DNA of 64,000 nt from Photorhabdus noenieputensis. Its GTDB lineage: Bacteria; Pseudomonadota; Gammaproteobacteria; Enterobacterales; Enterobacteriaceae. Both the position numbers and the translations under genes were made by a program. The stretch lies in assembly GCF_018448935.1 (NCBI RefSeq), contig NZ_RCWC01000001.1:186001-250000 (forward strand), written 5' to 3'. Below the pieces are notes generated by a model, which did no database searches, was not told where the DNA came from, and was given only the letters and a program-made list of their open reading frames with translations. Positions 28,419-37,700 of this stretch are shown here, piece after piece; the stretch's first letter is position 1, and every line of letters begins with the position of its first letter.

Positions 28419-28540
28419 TATACCTTATAGATTTCAAGATGCATCGCGACGGCAAAGGAGTGAATCCCCGGGAGCATACAAACTATGTGACCGGGGTGAG
28501 CGCAGCCAACAAAGAGGCAACTTGAAGGATGACGGGTATA
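28419..28540 (+). repeat. ERIC element inserted in the gene A leader
   Basis: A full-length ERIC palindrome of about 122 bp (starts TATACCTTATAG, ends GATGACGGGTATA). Compared with the leader of gene F, it interrupts '...ATTAACA..TTA | GTGACAT..CCGGTAGTG' and appears to have duplicated a TA dinucleotide on insertion. Confidence 0.9.
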
Positions 28541-28648
28541 GTGACATTACCGGTAGTGATGACAGTAGATACTTTGGAACTTGGCTGACTGGATAACGGA
28601 TATATGAAGTTATCCTAAATGTATAAACTTAAATTCAGAGGAATTCTC

Positions 28649-29893
28649 ATGGATAAAATAAGAACGTTTTCTGAGACTTTGGCAGTATTACATCAACATC
28701 ACCATCTGTTTGGTATAGAACGACAGCCAAAGCAACTTAAGACCTCCGACTTTGATGGGCCGGTAGTATTTTCTAACGATCAGAAAATGGCTACTGTGCC
28801 GCCTGCATTTTTTACGGTACAAACGATACAAGAGCTGAAAGCACTCGGTGGTGTGCCTGACAGCCATTATGGCTCTGGAAAAATGGAACCCCATCATCCG
28901 TTACCTGAACCGTTTTCTGCTGAACGACTGGCAGACGCCTCTGGTAATCATATTGATTTATGCAAAGCCTTTCGTGCCTATATCTATGGTGATTCTGCTT
29001 TGGTCAGAGACTATGAGGAGATCCTTAATGCTAAGCGTTTTCCGATGAACATTGCGTTCTTCGGTGGCGAAGAACTCACAATATCCGCAGATAAGCCATT
29101 GATTATTGAAGATAAAGATTGCTATGGTGAACCTGTTGTCTTGGTGTACGACCAGATAACCATTGAACCAGGAGGTCAAATTATTTACTGCACTAATGGT
29201 AAGGTTAAAGCTAATGCTATTGTAGGTCATGGAAGTGCTCAGAAGCCTGACCTTATCAGTAAAGGCAGTAATGGAATTGATGGTTTTGATGGTGAGTCAG
29301 GGCGCAATGGGCTTAACGGCAGAGATGGTGTTGCTGGCATAGATAAGGCATACGGCTGTGCTGTTGAATCCACCGCCGGTACTGATGCAATTGACGGCTC
29401 TTCCGGAGGATTAGGGATGGGCGGAGGAAGTGGTGGAAATGCAAATGACATAGTTATTGATGTTCAACTTCTTACTGGGCCAGTAAATGTGTTGTCGATA
29501 GGTGGCAGTGGTGGAAATGGCGGTAATGGTGGCAATGGCGGCAATGGAGGGACCGGGGGCAATGGAGGTAATGAAGTAGGCAAATGTAGTGCAGGGAGTG
29601 GGGGAAACGGGGGTAATGGTGGAGATGGAGGGCATGCGGGCAATGGAGGGAAAGGTGGAGATAGTGGTAACGTATATATTTATTTTCCTGAAGGTCAGCC
29701 AGTAATTAATGCCCGGTCATATGGAGGTAATGGCGGTAATGGAGGGAAAGGCGGGAGAGGTGGAGAAGGCGGGAAAGGTGGAGCTGGCGATAGTAGTCAG
29801 CCGGGAATATCTGGTCAAGATGGTATTGATGGAAAATCAGGGGGGGTAGGTGTAGCTGGCAAGATATATGTTAACGGTAATGTACAGGGTTAA
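28649..29893 (+). CDS. Gly-rich/collagen-like paralogue A (unknown function)
   Basis: A 414-residue protein of a family I cannot name. Residues 1 to about 190 are a non-repetitive domain shared by all six paralogues (landmarks: ERQPKQLKTSDF, TVPPAFFTVQTIQELK, PLPEPFSAERLA, FRAYIYGDSALV.DYEE). The rest is low-complexity glycine: first collagen-like G-X-X triplets (from about residue 204), then GGN/GGX runs broken by short beta-like segments (for example NDIVIDVQLLTG, GNVYIYFPEGQP), ending in IYVNG. Two cysteines (YGC..., GKC...) recur at the same places in the relatives. No signal peptide or membrane segment. I chose ATG 28649 (AGAGGAAT upstream) because it matches the paralogues; the frame is open 10 codons further back. 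GGX runs suggest a polyglycine-II bundle, which is inference. Confidence 0.85.
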   Translation: MDKIRTFSETLAVLHQHHHLFGIERQPKQLKTSDFDGPVVFSNDQKMATVPPAFFTVQTIQELKALGGVPDSHYGSGKMEPHHPLPEPFSAERLADASGNHIDLCKAFRAYIYGDSALVRDYEEILNAKRFPMNIAFFGGEELTISADKPLIIEDKDCYGEPVVLVYDQITIEPGGQIIYCTNGKVKANAIVGHGSAQKPDLISKGSNGIDGFDGESGRNGLNGRDGVAGIDKAYGCAVESTAGTDAIDGSSGGLGMGGGSGGNANDIVIDVQLLTGPVNVLSIGGSGGNGGNGGNGGNGGTGGNGGNEVGKCSAGSGGNGGNGGDGGHAGNGGKGGDSGNVYIYFPEGQPVINARSYGGNGGNGGKGGRGGEGGKGGAGDSSQPGISGQDGIDGKSGGVGVAGKIYVNGNVQG

Positions 29894-30126
29894 TCCTTAG
29901 GGGCGCAATAATCGGGCTGGTTTGAACGGCGGTAATTGAGCTGACGGTTTGGCGTTGAGGAGTAAATATAATAATTTTTTTGCAAATGATTAATCGAAGT
30001 AAGAAATATCGATGTGAATCGGCAGCGGGTCTGATGATTTATGAAATTGGAAGCTTTGTCCGACAGAACCGGGTAACCGTCACCATGTTAAATTGCCGAT
30101 TTGCCCGTATTGAACTACAACAAGAT

Positions 30127-30151
30127 GTGCAGCTATTGCTGATAGCTGCAC
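30127..30151 (+). terminator. Perfect 10-bp hairpin downstream of gene A
   Basis: GTGCAGCTAT (30127-30136) pairs with ATAGCTGCAC (30142-30151) around TGCTG. It is related to the hairpins at 27561 and 44070 with stem-preserving base changes. An ERIC element abuts it directly. Confidence 0.6.
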
Positions 30152-30274
30152 TATACCCGTCATCTTTCAAGTTGCCTCTTTGTTGGCTGCACTCACCCCG
30201 GTCACATAGTTATCTATGCTCCCGGGGATTCGCTCCCTTGCCGCGCGATGCATCTTGAAATCAATAGGATATAT
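30152..30274 (-). repeat. ERIC element (reverse orientation)
   Basis: A full ERIC of about 123 bp (TATACCCGTCATCTTTC ... CATCTTGAAATC). It forms an apparent open frame of about 30 codons on the plus strand that should not be annotated as protein. Confidence 0.9.
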
Positions 30275-30779
30275 ATCATGATAATTATTGCATCATGATA
30301 ATTGTTGATTTAGTTATTTTTATTTGCTGATTATTTTACTAATATTTTTTATTGAATTTTTGTCGGTCATTTGAGCGTTTATTTGTCAAGCTATCTTATT
30401 TTAAGGTTGAGTTTTATTTATAAAAAAAACCTCCTTCGGTAAATAAAAGCTATTTTCTATCTTTAATTTAAATCATATTCATAATTTCATTATTCAATAA
30501 TATCTATGGATTTATATCTTATGGTGATTTTTGAAAAATAGAATCATACTTATTGTTTTATTTGTATTTTCTAATAATACCTCATGAGATAAATATAAAA
30601 TTGAAATTTTTAATTAACATCTATTAAAAGGGAGTGATGTATCACAGAAATATTTTCTATAATTAATGGAAAAAAAGGGGGTTTACATTAATATTTTAAA
30701 TTGCGTAATTTTAATATCGTATCTAATTTATTTCTGTAAAGTGAATAAATACTTACCTAATTAATTTTCATGGTTATTA
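30275..30779. other. AT-rich upstream region of Gly-rich gene B
   Basis: No gene. The sequence follows the same order of motifs as the region before gene A (ATATTCATAATTTCA near 30476, ATAATACCT near 30573, GATGTATCACAGAAATATT near 30636), so it is a paralogous promoter region of the duplicated unit. Confidence 0.55.
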
Positions 30780-30866
30780 TTTTTCTGGCATACCTATTGT
30801 TGAAGTGACCATATCCTTTGCCAGAAAAAATCGATATTTTTGCTAAGGCTAATCTGGTAATTAGTC
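30780..30866 (+). promoter_or_regulatory. Conserved two-hairpin leader of Gly-rich gene B
   Basis: Hairpin 1: TTTTTCTGGC (30780-30789) / GCCAGAAAAA (30820-30829), 10 perfect pairs. Hairpin 2: GGCTAAT / ATTAGTC (30847-30866), with a G-U pair replacing G-C. Confidence 0.6.
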
Positions 30867-30962
30867 AAAGGCAAAATTCTGACTATTTAGTCATTCAGTA
30901 CCCAAATGGACAACGGATATGTGAAGTTATCTTAAACAACGTATAAACTCAGGAGAATTCCC

Positions 30963-32258
30963 GTGGATAAAAGAAAAACTGTTGCTGAAACTTTGGCGAA
31001 ATTACATCAGCATCATCATCTGGTTGGTATAGAACGGCAGCCAAAGCAACTTAAGACCTCGGATTTTGACGACAAGGTAATATTCTCTAACGATCCAAAG
31101 ACAGCTACTGTGCCACCTGCATTTCTCACGGTACAGACAATACAAGAGATGAAGGAACTCGGCGGTGTGCCTGACAGTGAGTATGGCCCCGGCAAAATGG
31201 AGCCTCATCATCCGTTACCTGAGCCGTTTTCTGCTGAACGACTGGCGGATGTCATGGGGTATCATATTGATTTGTGCAAAGCTTTTAGGGCCTATATTTA
31301 TGGTGATTCTGCTTTAGTCAAAGATTATGAAGAAATGCTCAATGCGAAGCGTTTCCCGATGACGGTTGCATTATACAGTGGAGAAAAAATCACTATTACC
31401 GCCGATAATCCATTGATTGTTGAAGATAAAGATGACTATGGCGAACCGGTTGTTTTGGTATATGACGAGATAATCATTGAACCGGGAGGTCAAATTATTT
31501 ACCGCACTAATGGTCGGATCGAAGCTAACACTCTTGTAGGGAATGGAAGCTCTATAGATCAAGGCATTATTAATAAAGGCAGTCATGGTGCCAATGGTGT
31601 TGATGGTGCAATGGGATCTCGTGGAGCTACCGGCAGCGATGGTAGTGACGGTATAGCGGATAAATATGGCTGCTTAATTGACGCTACACCAGGTTCTAAT
31701 GGGGCTCCTGGTTCTGCCGGAGCACCTGGGGGGAATGGTGCTCCGGGTGGAGGAGCAAATGACCTAACTATTAATGTTCAACATGCTACTGGGACAATAA
31801 GGGCGGTAACGGTAGGTGGCATAGGTGGAAATGGCGGTACCGGGGGGCTTGGTGGTGCCGGGGGGCAAGGTGGAAATGGGGGGAGTTCAGGACCTTTGAA
31901 AAATGGAGAAATCAGGAAGTGTCTTAGTGCGGATTCGGGAAATGGGGCAAATGGAGGAGATGGCGGAAATGGAGGGAATGGGGGTAAAGGTGGTGACAGT
32001 GGCAACATATATGTTAATTACTCTGACGGTGACCCAATACTTGAGGTTGAGTCATATTGTGGTTTTGGCGGGGAAGGCGGGAGAGGGGGGTTGGGCGGAA
32101 TAGGTGGGTATCCTGGAGATAACCCTATGCCACACTTTCCTAAAAAAAGTGAAAAATATGGGTTCAGTGGTAAAACTGGTCTTGTGGGAGAATTTGGCGA
32201 TGACGGTGCCACTGGCAAGATATATATCAACGGTAAAGAAAAAAAACCTAATCATTAG
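30963..32258 (+). CDS. Gly-rich/collagen-like paralogue B (unknown function)
   Basis: A 431-residue paralogue of the 28649 gene. It has the same N-terminal domain of about 190 residues followed by G-X-X triplets (from about 205: GSHGANGVDGAMGSRG), a beta-like segment (NDLTINVQHATG), GGX runs, another beta-like segment (NIYVNYSDGDPILEV) and IYING near the end. The conserved cysteines are at KYGC and RKC. It begins with GTG at 30963 behind AGGAGAATTCCC; paralogue C also uses GTG while A, D, E and F use ATG. No signal peptide. Unlike the others, the C-terminal Gly tract is interrupted by a basic, non-glycine patch (MPHFPKKSEKYGF). Function unknown. Confidence 0.85.
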   Translation: MDKRKTVAETLAKLHQHHHLVGIERQPKQLKTSDFDDKVIFSNDPKTATVPPAFLTVQTIQEMKELGGVPDSEYGPGKMEPHHPLPEPFSAERLADVMGYHIDLCKAFRAYIYGDSALVKDYEEMLNAKRFPMTVALYSGEKITITADNPLIVEDKDDYGEPVVLVYDEIIIEPGGQIIYRTNGRIEANTLVGNGSSIDQGIINKGSHGANGVDGAMGSRGATGSDGSDGIADKYGCLIDATPGSNGAPGSAGAPGGNGAPGGGANDLTINVQHATGTIRAVTVGGIGGNGGTGGLGGAGGQGGNGGSSGPLKNGEIRKCLSADSGNGANGGDGGNGGNGGKGGDSGNIYVNYSDGDPILEVESYCGFGGEGGRGGLGGIGGYPGDNPMPHFPKKSEKYGFSGKTGLVGEFGDDGATGKIYINGKEKKPNH

Positions 32259-32292
32259 TGGTGCGGTAATCAGGCCGGTCTGAGCTAATACA

Positions 32293-32374
32293 TATACCTT
32301 ATGGATTTCAAGATGGATCGCGACGGCAAGGGAGTGCAACCAACAAAGAGGCAACTTGAAAGATGACGGGTATA
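32293..32374 (+). repeat. Internally deleted ERIC element (about 82 bp)
   Basis: Both ERIC ends are present (TATACCTTATGGATTTC ... GATGACGGGTATA), but the central 'GAATCCCCGGGAGC ... GGTGAGCG' segment is missing. The copy at 32854 has the same kind of deletion. Confidence 0.85.
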
Positions 32375-32853
32375 AATGAGGGGGAGATGAGGTCAGGTCT
32401 TGGTTTTGCTTATCGAATTAGCCGAGAAATCTCCCCATGATATTAATCTGCCTTGTGGCCTGACTCAGTTATTTTGATTTACTTCGTGATTTCATTAAGA
32501 CTATTTTATTTACCTGTTGAAGAGGCCATTTAAAAATTGAAGGTTGTTGGTAAAAAATTTCTTATAGATAAGAATTATTTTTTATCCTTTATTTAAGTTA
32601 TATTCATAATTTCATTATTAAATAATATCTATAGATTTCTATCTTGTTGTGATTTTTGAAAAAATACAATCATATTTATTGTTTTCGTTTCCTAATAATA
32701 ACCAGTGAGATAAATATAAAATTGAGATTTTTGACTGGCATACATAAAAAGATAGTGATGTATCACAGAAATACTCTCTTTAATTAATGAAAAAAATGGA
32801 TAATTACATTAATATTTTAAATTGTGTGATTTAAATGTTGCATCCAATCACTT
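32375..32853. other. AT-rich upstream region of Gly-rich gene C
   Basis: No gene. It contains the shared unit motifs (ACTCAGTTATTTTGATTTAC near 32463, GATGTATCACAGAAATACT near 32755, TACATTAATATTTTAAATTG near 32804) up to the point where an ERIC interrupts it. Confidence 0.55.
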
Positions 32854-32935
32854 TATACCCTATGGATTTCAAGATGCATCGCGACGGCAAGGGAGTGAAG
32901 CCAACAAAGAGGCAACTTGAAAGATAACGGATATA
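32854..32935 (+). repeat. Internally deleted ERIC element inside the gene C leader
   Basis: An 82-bp ERIC with its centre deleted. It replaces the bases TCTGTAAAGTGAA found at this place in the gene A leader, so insertion here was accompanied by a small deletion. Confidence 0.85.
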
Positions 32936-32967
32936 AATGCTTACCTAATTAATTCTCATAGGAATTA

Positions 32968-33054
32968 TTTTTCTGGCATACCTGTTGTTGAAATGTTTAT
33001 ATCTTTTGCCAGAAGAAATCGATGTTTTCGCTATGGCTAATTTGGTGATTAGTC
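32968..33054 (+). promoter_or_regulatory. Conserved two-hairpin leader of Gly-rich gene C
   Basis: Hairpin 1: TTTTTCTGGC (32968-32977) / GCCAGAAGAA (33008-33017). Hairpin 2: GGCTAAT / ATTAGTC (33035-33054). Spacing to the start codon is larger than in the other copies because of extra sequence around 33080-33170. Confidence 0.6.
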
Positions 33055-33228
33055 AAAGGCAAAACTTTGACTATTTAGTGCCTATCCCAATAGGCGTAAT
33101 TGTTGCAGGCCGTTAGTCATTCAGTACCACGAACGGTAGTAATAACAGCATATATTCTGGAGATTGCCCAAATGAATAATGGATATATGAAGTTATCTTA
33201 AACAACATATAAACTCAGGAGAATTCCC

Positions 33229-34536
33229 GTGGATAAAAGAAGAACTGTTGCTGAAGCTTTGGCGGTATTACGTCAGGATTATAATCTGATTGGTGTAGAA
33301 CGGCAGCCAAAGCAACTTAAGACCTCGGATTTTGACGGCAAGGTAATATTCTCTAACGATCCGGAGACAGCTACTGTGCCACCTGCGTTTTTTACGGTAC
33401 AAACCATACAGGAGCTGAAAGCGCTCGGGGGTATTTCTGACAGTGAATATGGCCCTGGCGGAATGGAGCCTCATCATCCGTTACCTGAACCGTTTTCTGC
33501 TGAACGACTAGCAAATGTTACCGGTTATCATATCGATTTGTGTAAAGCTTTTAGGGCCTATATTTATGGTGATTCTGCTTTGGTTAAAGATTATGAAAAA
33601 ATTCTTAATGCTAAGCGTTTCCCGATGAAGGTTGCGTTATACAGTGGCGAAAGAATTACTGTTACCGCAGGTGCGCCATTGATTGTTGAAGATAAAGATG
33701 ATTATGGCGAACCCGTTGTCTTGGTGTATGACCAGATAATCATTGAGCCGGGAGGTCAAATTATTTACCGCACTAATGGTAAGGTCGAAGCTAACACTGT
33801 TGTAGGGAATGGCAATGATAAAAAGCAGAGCATTATCAGTAAAGGTCTTGATGGAGCCGATGGTTTTGGGGGCGAACAGGGAAGTAATGGAGTGAATGGC
33901 AGCAATGGTTATATTGGTTCAGAGGATAAACACGGTTGTTCTGTTAAATCCACACCAGGTACTGATGCAACTGGCGGTTCTTCTGGAGCACAAGGGATGG
34001 ATGGCAAAAGGGGGGGAAGTGCAAATGATGTCATTATTGATGTTGAACTTTTTACTGGAGTAGTCAATGCGGCATCGATAGGCGGTAAGGGTGGGAATGG
34101 TGGATATGGCGGTAACGGGGGGAATGGAGGGAATGGGGGAAATGGAGGAGATGCAACAAAAAAATGTATTGCTGGATATGGAGGCAGGGGAGGAGATGGC
34201 GGACATGGAGGGGATGGGGGGAATGGGGGTAAAGGTGGGGACAGTGGTAACATCTATGTCAATTTCACTCAGGGTCAGCCAGTAATTAATGCTCTGTCAT
34301 ATAAAGGTTATGGCGGACATGGAGGGGGAGGTGGTAAGGGAGGAATAGGCGGAATAGGTGGGTCAGGTGGCGGTAGTAGTGGTGAATTAAATAGTGAGGG
34401 TCATGACGGAGTATCTGGTGACGCTGGTGCTGATGGAAAATCCGGCGATGCAGGTACTGCTGGCAAGGTATATGTTAACGGTAATGCACAGAAGCATGGT
34501 GATAATCAGGCTTTAGACTGGTTAGACTATAAATAA
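33229..34536 (+). CDS. Gly-rich/collagen-like paralogue C (unknown function)
   Basis: A 435-residue paralogue: conserved N-terminal domain (about 1-190), G-X-X triplets, a beta-like segment (NDVIIDVELFTG), long GGN/GGX runs, NIYVNFTQGQP, GGX again and KVYVNGN near the end. It has an extra C-terminal tail (DNQALDWLDYK) that the others lack. The conserved cysteines are at KHGC and KKC. It starts with GTG at 33229 behind AGGAGAATTCCC. It is the last Gly-rich gene before the PKS, and 213 bases separate the two. No secretion signal. Function unknown; the N-terminal domain is closest in sequence to paralogue B. Confidence 0.85.
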   Translation: MDKRRTVAEALAVLRQDYNLIGVERQPKQLKTSDFDGKVIFSNDPETATVPPAFFTVQTIQELKALGGISDSEYGPGGMEPHHPLPEPFSAERLANVTGYHIDLCKAFRAYIYGDSALVKDYEKILNAKRFPMKVALYSGERITVTAGAPLIVEDKDDYGEPVVLVYDQIIIEPGGQIIYRTNGKVEANTVVGNGNDKKQSIISKGLDGADGFGGEQGSNGVNGSNGYIGSEDKHGCSVKSTPGTDATGGSSGAQGMDGKRGGSANDVIIDVELFTGVVNAASIGGKGGNGGYGGNGGNGGNGGNGGDATKKCIAGYGGRGGDGGHGGDGGNGGKGGDSGNIYVNFTQGQPVINALSYKGYGGHGGGGGKGGIGGIGGSGGGSSGELNSEGHDGVSGDAGADGKSGDAGTAGKVYVNGNAQKHGDNQALDWLDYK

Positions 34537-34749
34537 GGGAGAGAGGGGGTCAGAGCTTTGGTTTACATTTTGCCAAAGAGAATTTGAATGATATGGCAAT
34601 AATGGCCGAATACGGGTATCACGATTAATCATTGATAATACTTGGCTTACCACCTCATCCGCCGAAATGTATTCCTGGTCCGACTGAATGGTGTTAATGA
34701 GTAAGCGCGATAATCGGGTAAGTAACAGATCGGAGTAAAGAATCCCACT

Positions 34750-37700
34750 ATGGATATCAATATGATGAGAAGTGACAATATGCCGATTGCCATTATCGGT
34801 ATGGGTTGCCGTTTTCCGGGGGGCGTTAACTCCCCAGAAGAATTTTGGCAACTGTTGTGTGGTTCAAGTGACGCTATTACCCCAGTACCTCCCGAACGTT
34901 GGTCAACTCAGGTTTATTATTCTCGGGATCGCAATCTACCAGGGCGAATGGTGGCGCGAGAAGGAGGATTTATTACTGATATAGCCGGTTTTGATGCAGC
35001 GGCGTTTAGTATCAGTAGTACAGAAGCGCCTTTTATTGATCCACAACATCGTCTGATGTTGCAGGTAACCTGGGAAGCGCTGGAGCGTGCAAGAATACCA
35101 CCAAAATCGTTGGCGGGTCAGGCGGTTGGTGTCTATATTGGTGCCTTCACTCATGATTATTTGCACCTGCAATTTACTGATTTGCGTCAGATGACGGGTT
35201 ATACCTCAACTGGCGTAATGGGAACCATGTTGTCAAACCGTATTTCCCATGCGTTTGATTTTCAAGGGCCATCTTTGACCATCGATAGCGCCTGTTCATC
35301 GTCCTTATTGGCGGTACACTTGGCTTGTGACAGCTTGCGGCGGGGAGAGTCGCAATTGGCACTGGCAGGTGGCAGTCAGTTAATGCTGATCCCTGATTTT
35401 TCGATAGTGGAAAGCCGTACTGGTTTTCTGTCACTGACCAATCGTTGTCACAGCTTTTCAGCTAACGCTGATGGTTATGTGCGTAGTGAGGGGGTGGGCG
35501 CTGTTTTGCTGAAACCCTTGAGTGCGGCTTTACAGGATGGTGATCCCATCTTGGCAGTGATCCACGGTTCGGCCGCAAATCAGGATGGCCGTACTCCCAC
35601 GATGACCCAACCAAGTGGCGTGGCACAGCAGCGGGTGATTCGGGCCGCCTGTGCTCAAGCCGGGATTTCGCCAGAAGAGATTGATTATATTGAGGCTCAT
35701 GGTACTGGAACGGCGGTCGGTGATCCGATAGAAGCAGAAGCTTTGGGGCTGGTATGTCGTCCAGAACCGGCAGATCGTCCATTATTGATCGGTGCGTGTA
35801 AATCTGTGATTGGTCATACAGAAGCCGCGGCGGGCATTGCCGGATTGATTAAAGCAGTATTGTGTTTACAGCGCAGGCAAGTGCCGGGCAATTTACATGC
35901 CGATCCGCCCAACCCCTATATCCGTTTTGCGGAATTAGGATTGCAGGTTCCACGGCAGTTAACGTCATTGCCTAAAGGCAGAATTGTCGCGGGGGTGAAT
36001 TCTTTTGGTTTTGGCGGGACGAATGTCCATGTGGTATTGAGCAATCATGTGGCCCCTTGCGTACAACTTCGCGAGACCGAAGGGCAGGCTTTCATGTTGC
36101 CATTGTCTGCCCAGTCTGAATTTTCCCTGAAACAACAAGCACAGCGTATTGCCGATTTACTACAGCAGCAGCCAGAGATTGCTCTTGATGATCTATGCTA
36201 CAGTTTAGCGATGACTCGTCACCGTTTCCCGCTGCGTAAAGCCATAATATTTAGTGACCGAAAGCAGTTGCAACAACAGTTAACTCATCTGAGTCTGCCG
36301 CCGAAGCATAATAATAGAAAGGTAGATCATCTGGCTTGGGTGTTTCCTGGCGTTGGCGGTGAAGGTTGGCAGGAGGTGGTAGCCTGGTTTCAGCCATTTC
36401 CTGCATTTGCCGAGCAATTCAGGCGTTGCGAAGCCATTTGGGCTGAATTTTCTGCGCCGTCTCTACGTGCCGCATTACTTGTTACTGACGATTTAATGGC
36501 ACCACCGGTGCAGTTTGCGGTACAGATATCTATGGTCGCTCAGTTGCAGCAGTGGGGATTCAGACCTGCGGCATTGCTGGGTCATAGTACCGGTGAAATG
36601 GCGGCTTGTTATCTGGCGGGAATTTATGATCTGACTCAGGCATTGACACTTTTATATCATCGTTATTACCACTATCGCGATCTGCAAAACGTCTTGGATC
36701 AGAAGGGAGGATTGTTGATGGTAGCGGCTGCGGTGGAACAGATACAGCCCTATTTGTCTGCCCATGACGTTGATCCCGCAGTAGTGATTGCCGGAAGAAA
36801 TAGTGTCAATAGTTGTCTGTTATCGGGCCCGGTAAGTGGATTAACTGCCATTTCCCATCGTTTAAAACACCATCGTATCGCCAGTAGCCGCATTAACTAT
36901 GGTATTGCTGCCCATTCCCCATTGCTGGAACCACTCCGGGCAGGGTTAATTGCCGATGCTGCGACTATTCCGGCCTCAAAACCTTTATTACCCGTGTTTT
37001 CATCAGTCACAGGGAAGGAAATTAATGATAAGTTGGGTCCTGAGCATTGGGCTGACAATATGATCGAACCCTTTCGTTTTGATGATGCGATGGAAAATAT
37101 GCTGAAAGCAGGTTTCCACCATTTTCTTGAAATTTCACCCACATCCCTGTTGAGCGGTGGATTACAGGATTGGAGTAAACCTTATTGCGGCCAGGTGTTT
37201 GCTTGTCGAACCGGGCAGAACTGGCCACAGTTATTGGGCCAATTATTTGAAGCTGGTATGGAGCCTGATTGGCGGACTATCACACCTATGGCTCATTTAA
37301 TCGATCTGCCAACGTATCCCTGGCATCAACAATCTTATTGGCATGAACCGAAAATCAGCCGTCGCCACCGGCTGCGCAAGTTGAGCGGGGTGTTATTGGG
37401 CGAAGCACAGCCAGGTAGTGACAGTTGGCAAGCTGAATTGGTTGTTGAACAGGTACCTTGGTTACTCGATCATGTCGTCATGGGAAATGCGATGTTCCCT
37501 GCTGCTGGCTATATCGAAGTCATGTTAACCGCAGCGCGTATCTGTTTTCCGGGTGTTGGATTGGCGCTGAATAATATTGTGTTGCAATCGGCTTTACTGC
37601 TGGAACCCGGTATGGAGTTCAGGCTAAAAACCCGCTTGGATCGTCAGCGCATGGAAGTGCGGATATACACTGCCGGTAATCTGGATGAAGATACCCAATA

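Noticed and set aside
29980..30258. 92-codon plus-strand frame after gene A
   Set aside because: Its second half is translated ERIC sequence and its first half resembles nothing known; no Shine-Dalgarno.
33909..34253. Proline-rich frames on the minus strand opposite the glycine-rich genes
   Set aside because: They are the mirror of GGN codons (Gly on one strand gives Pro on the other) and recur opposite several paralogues.
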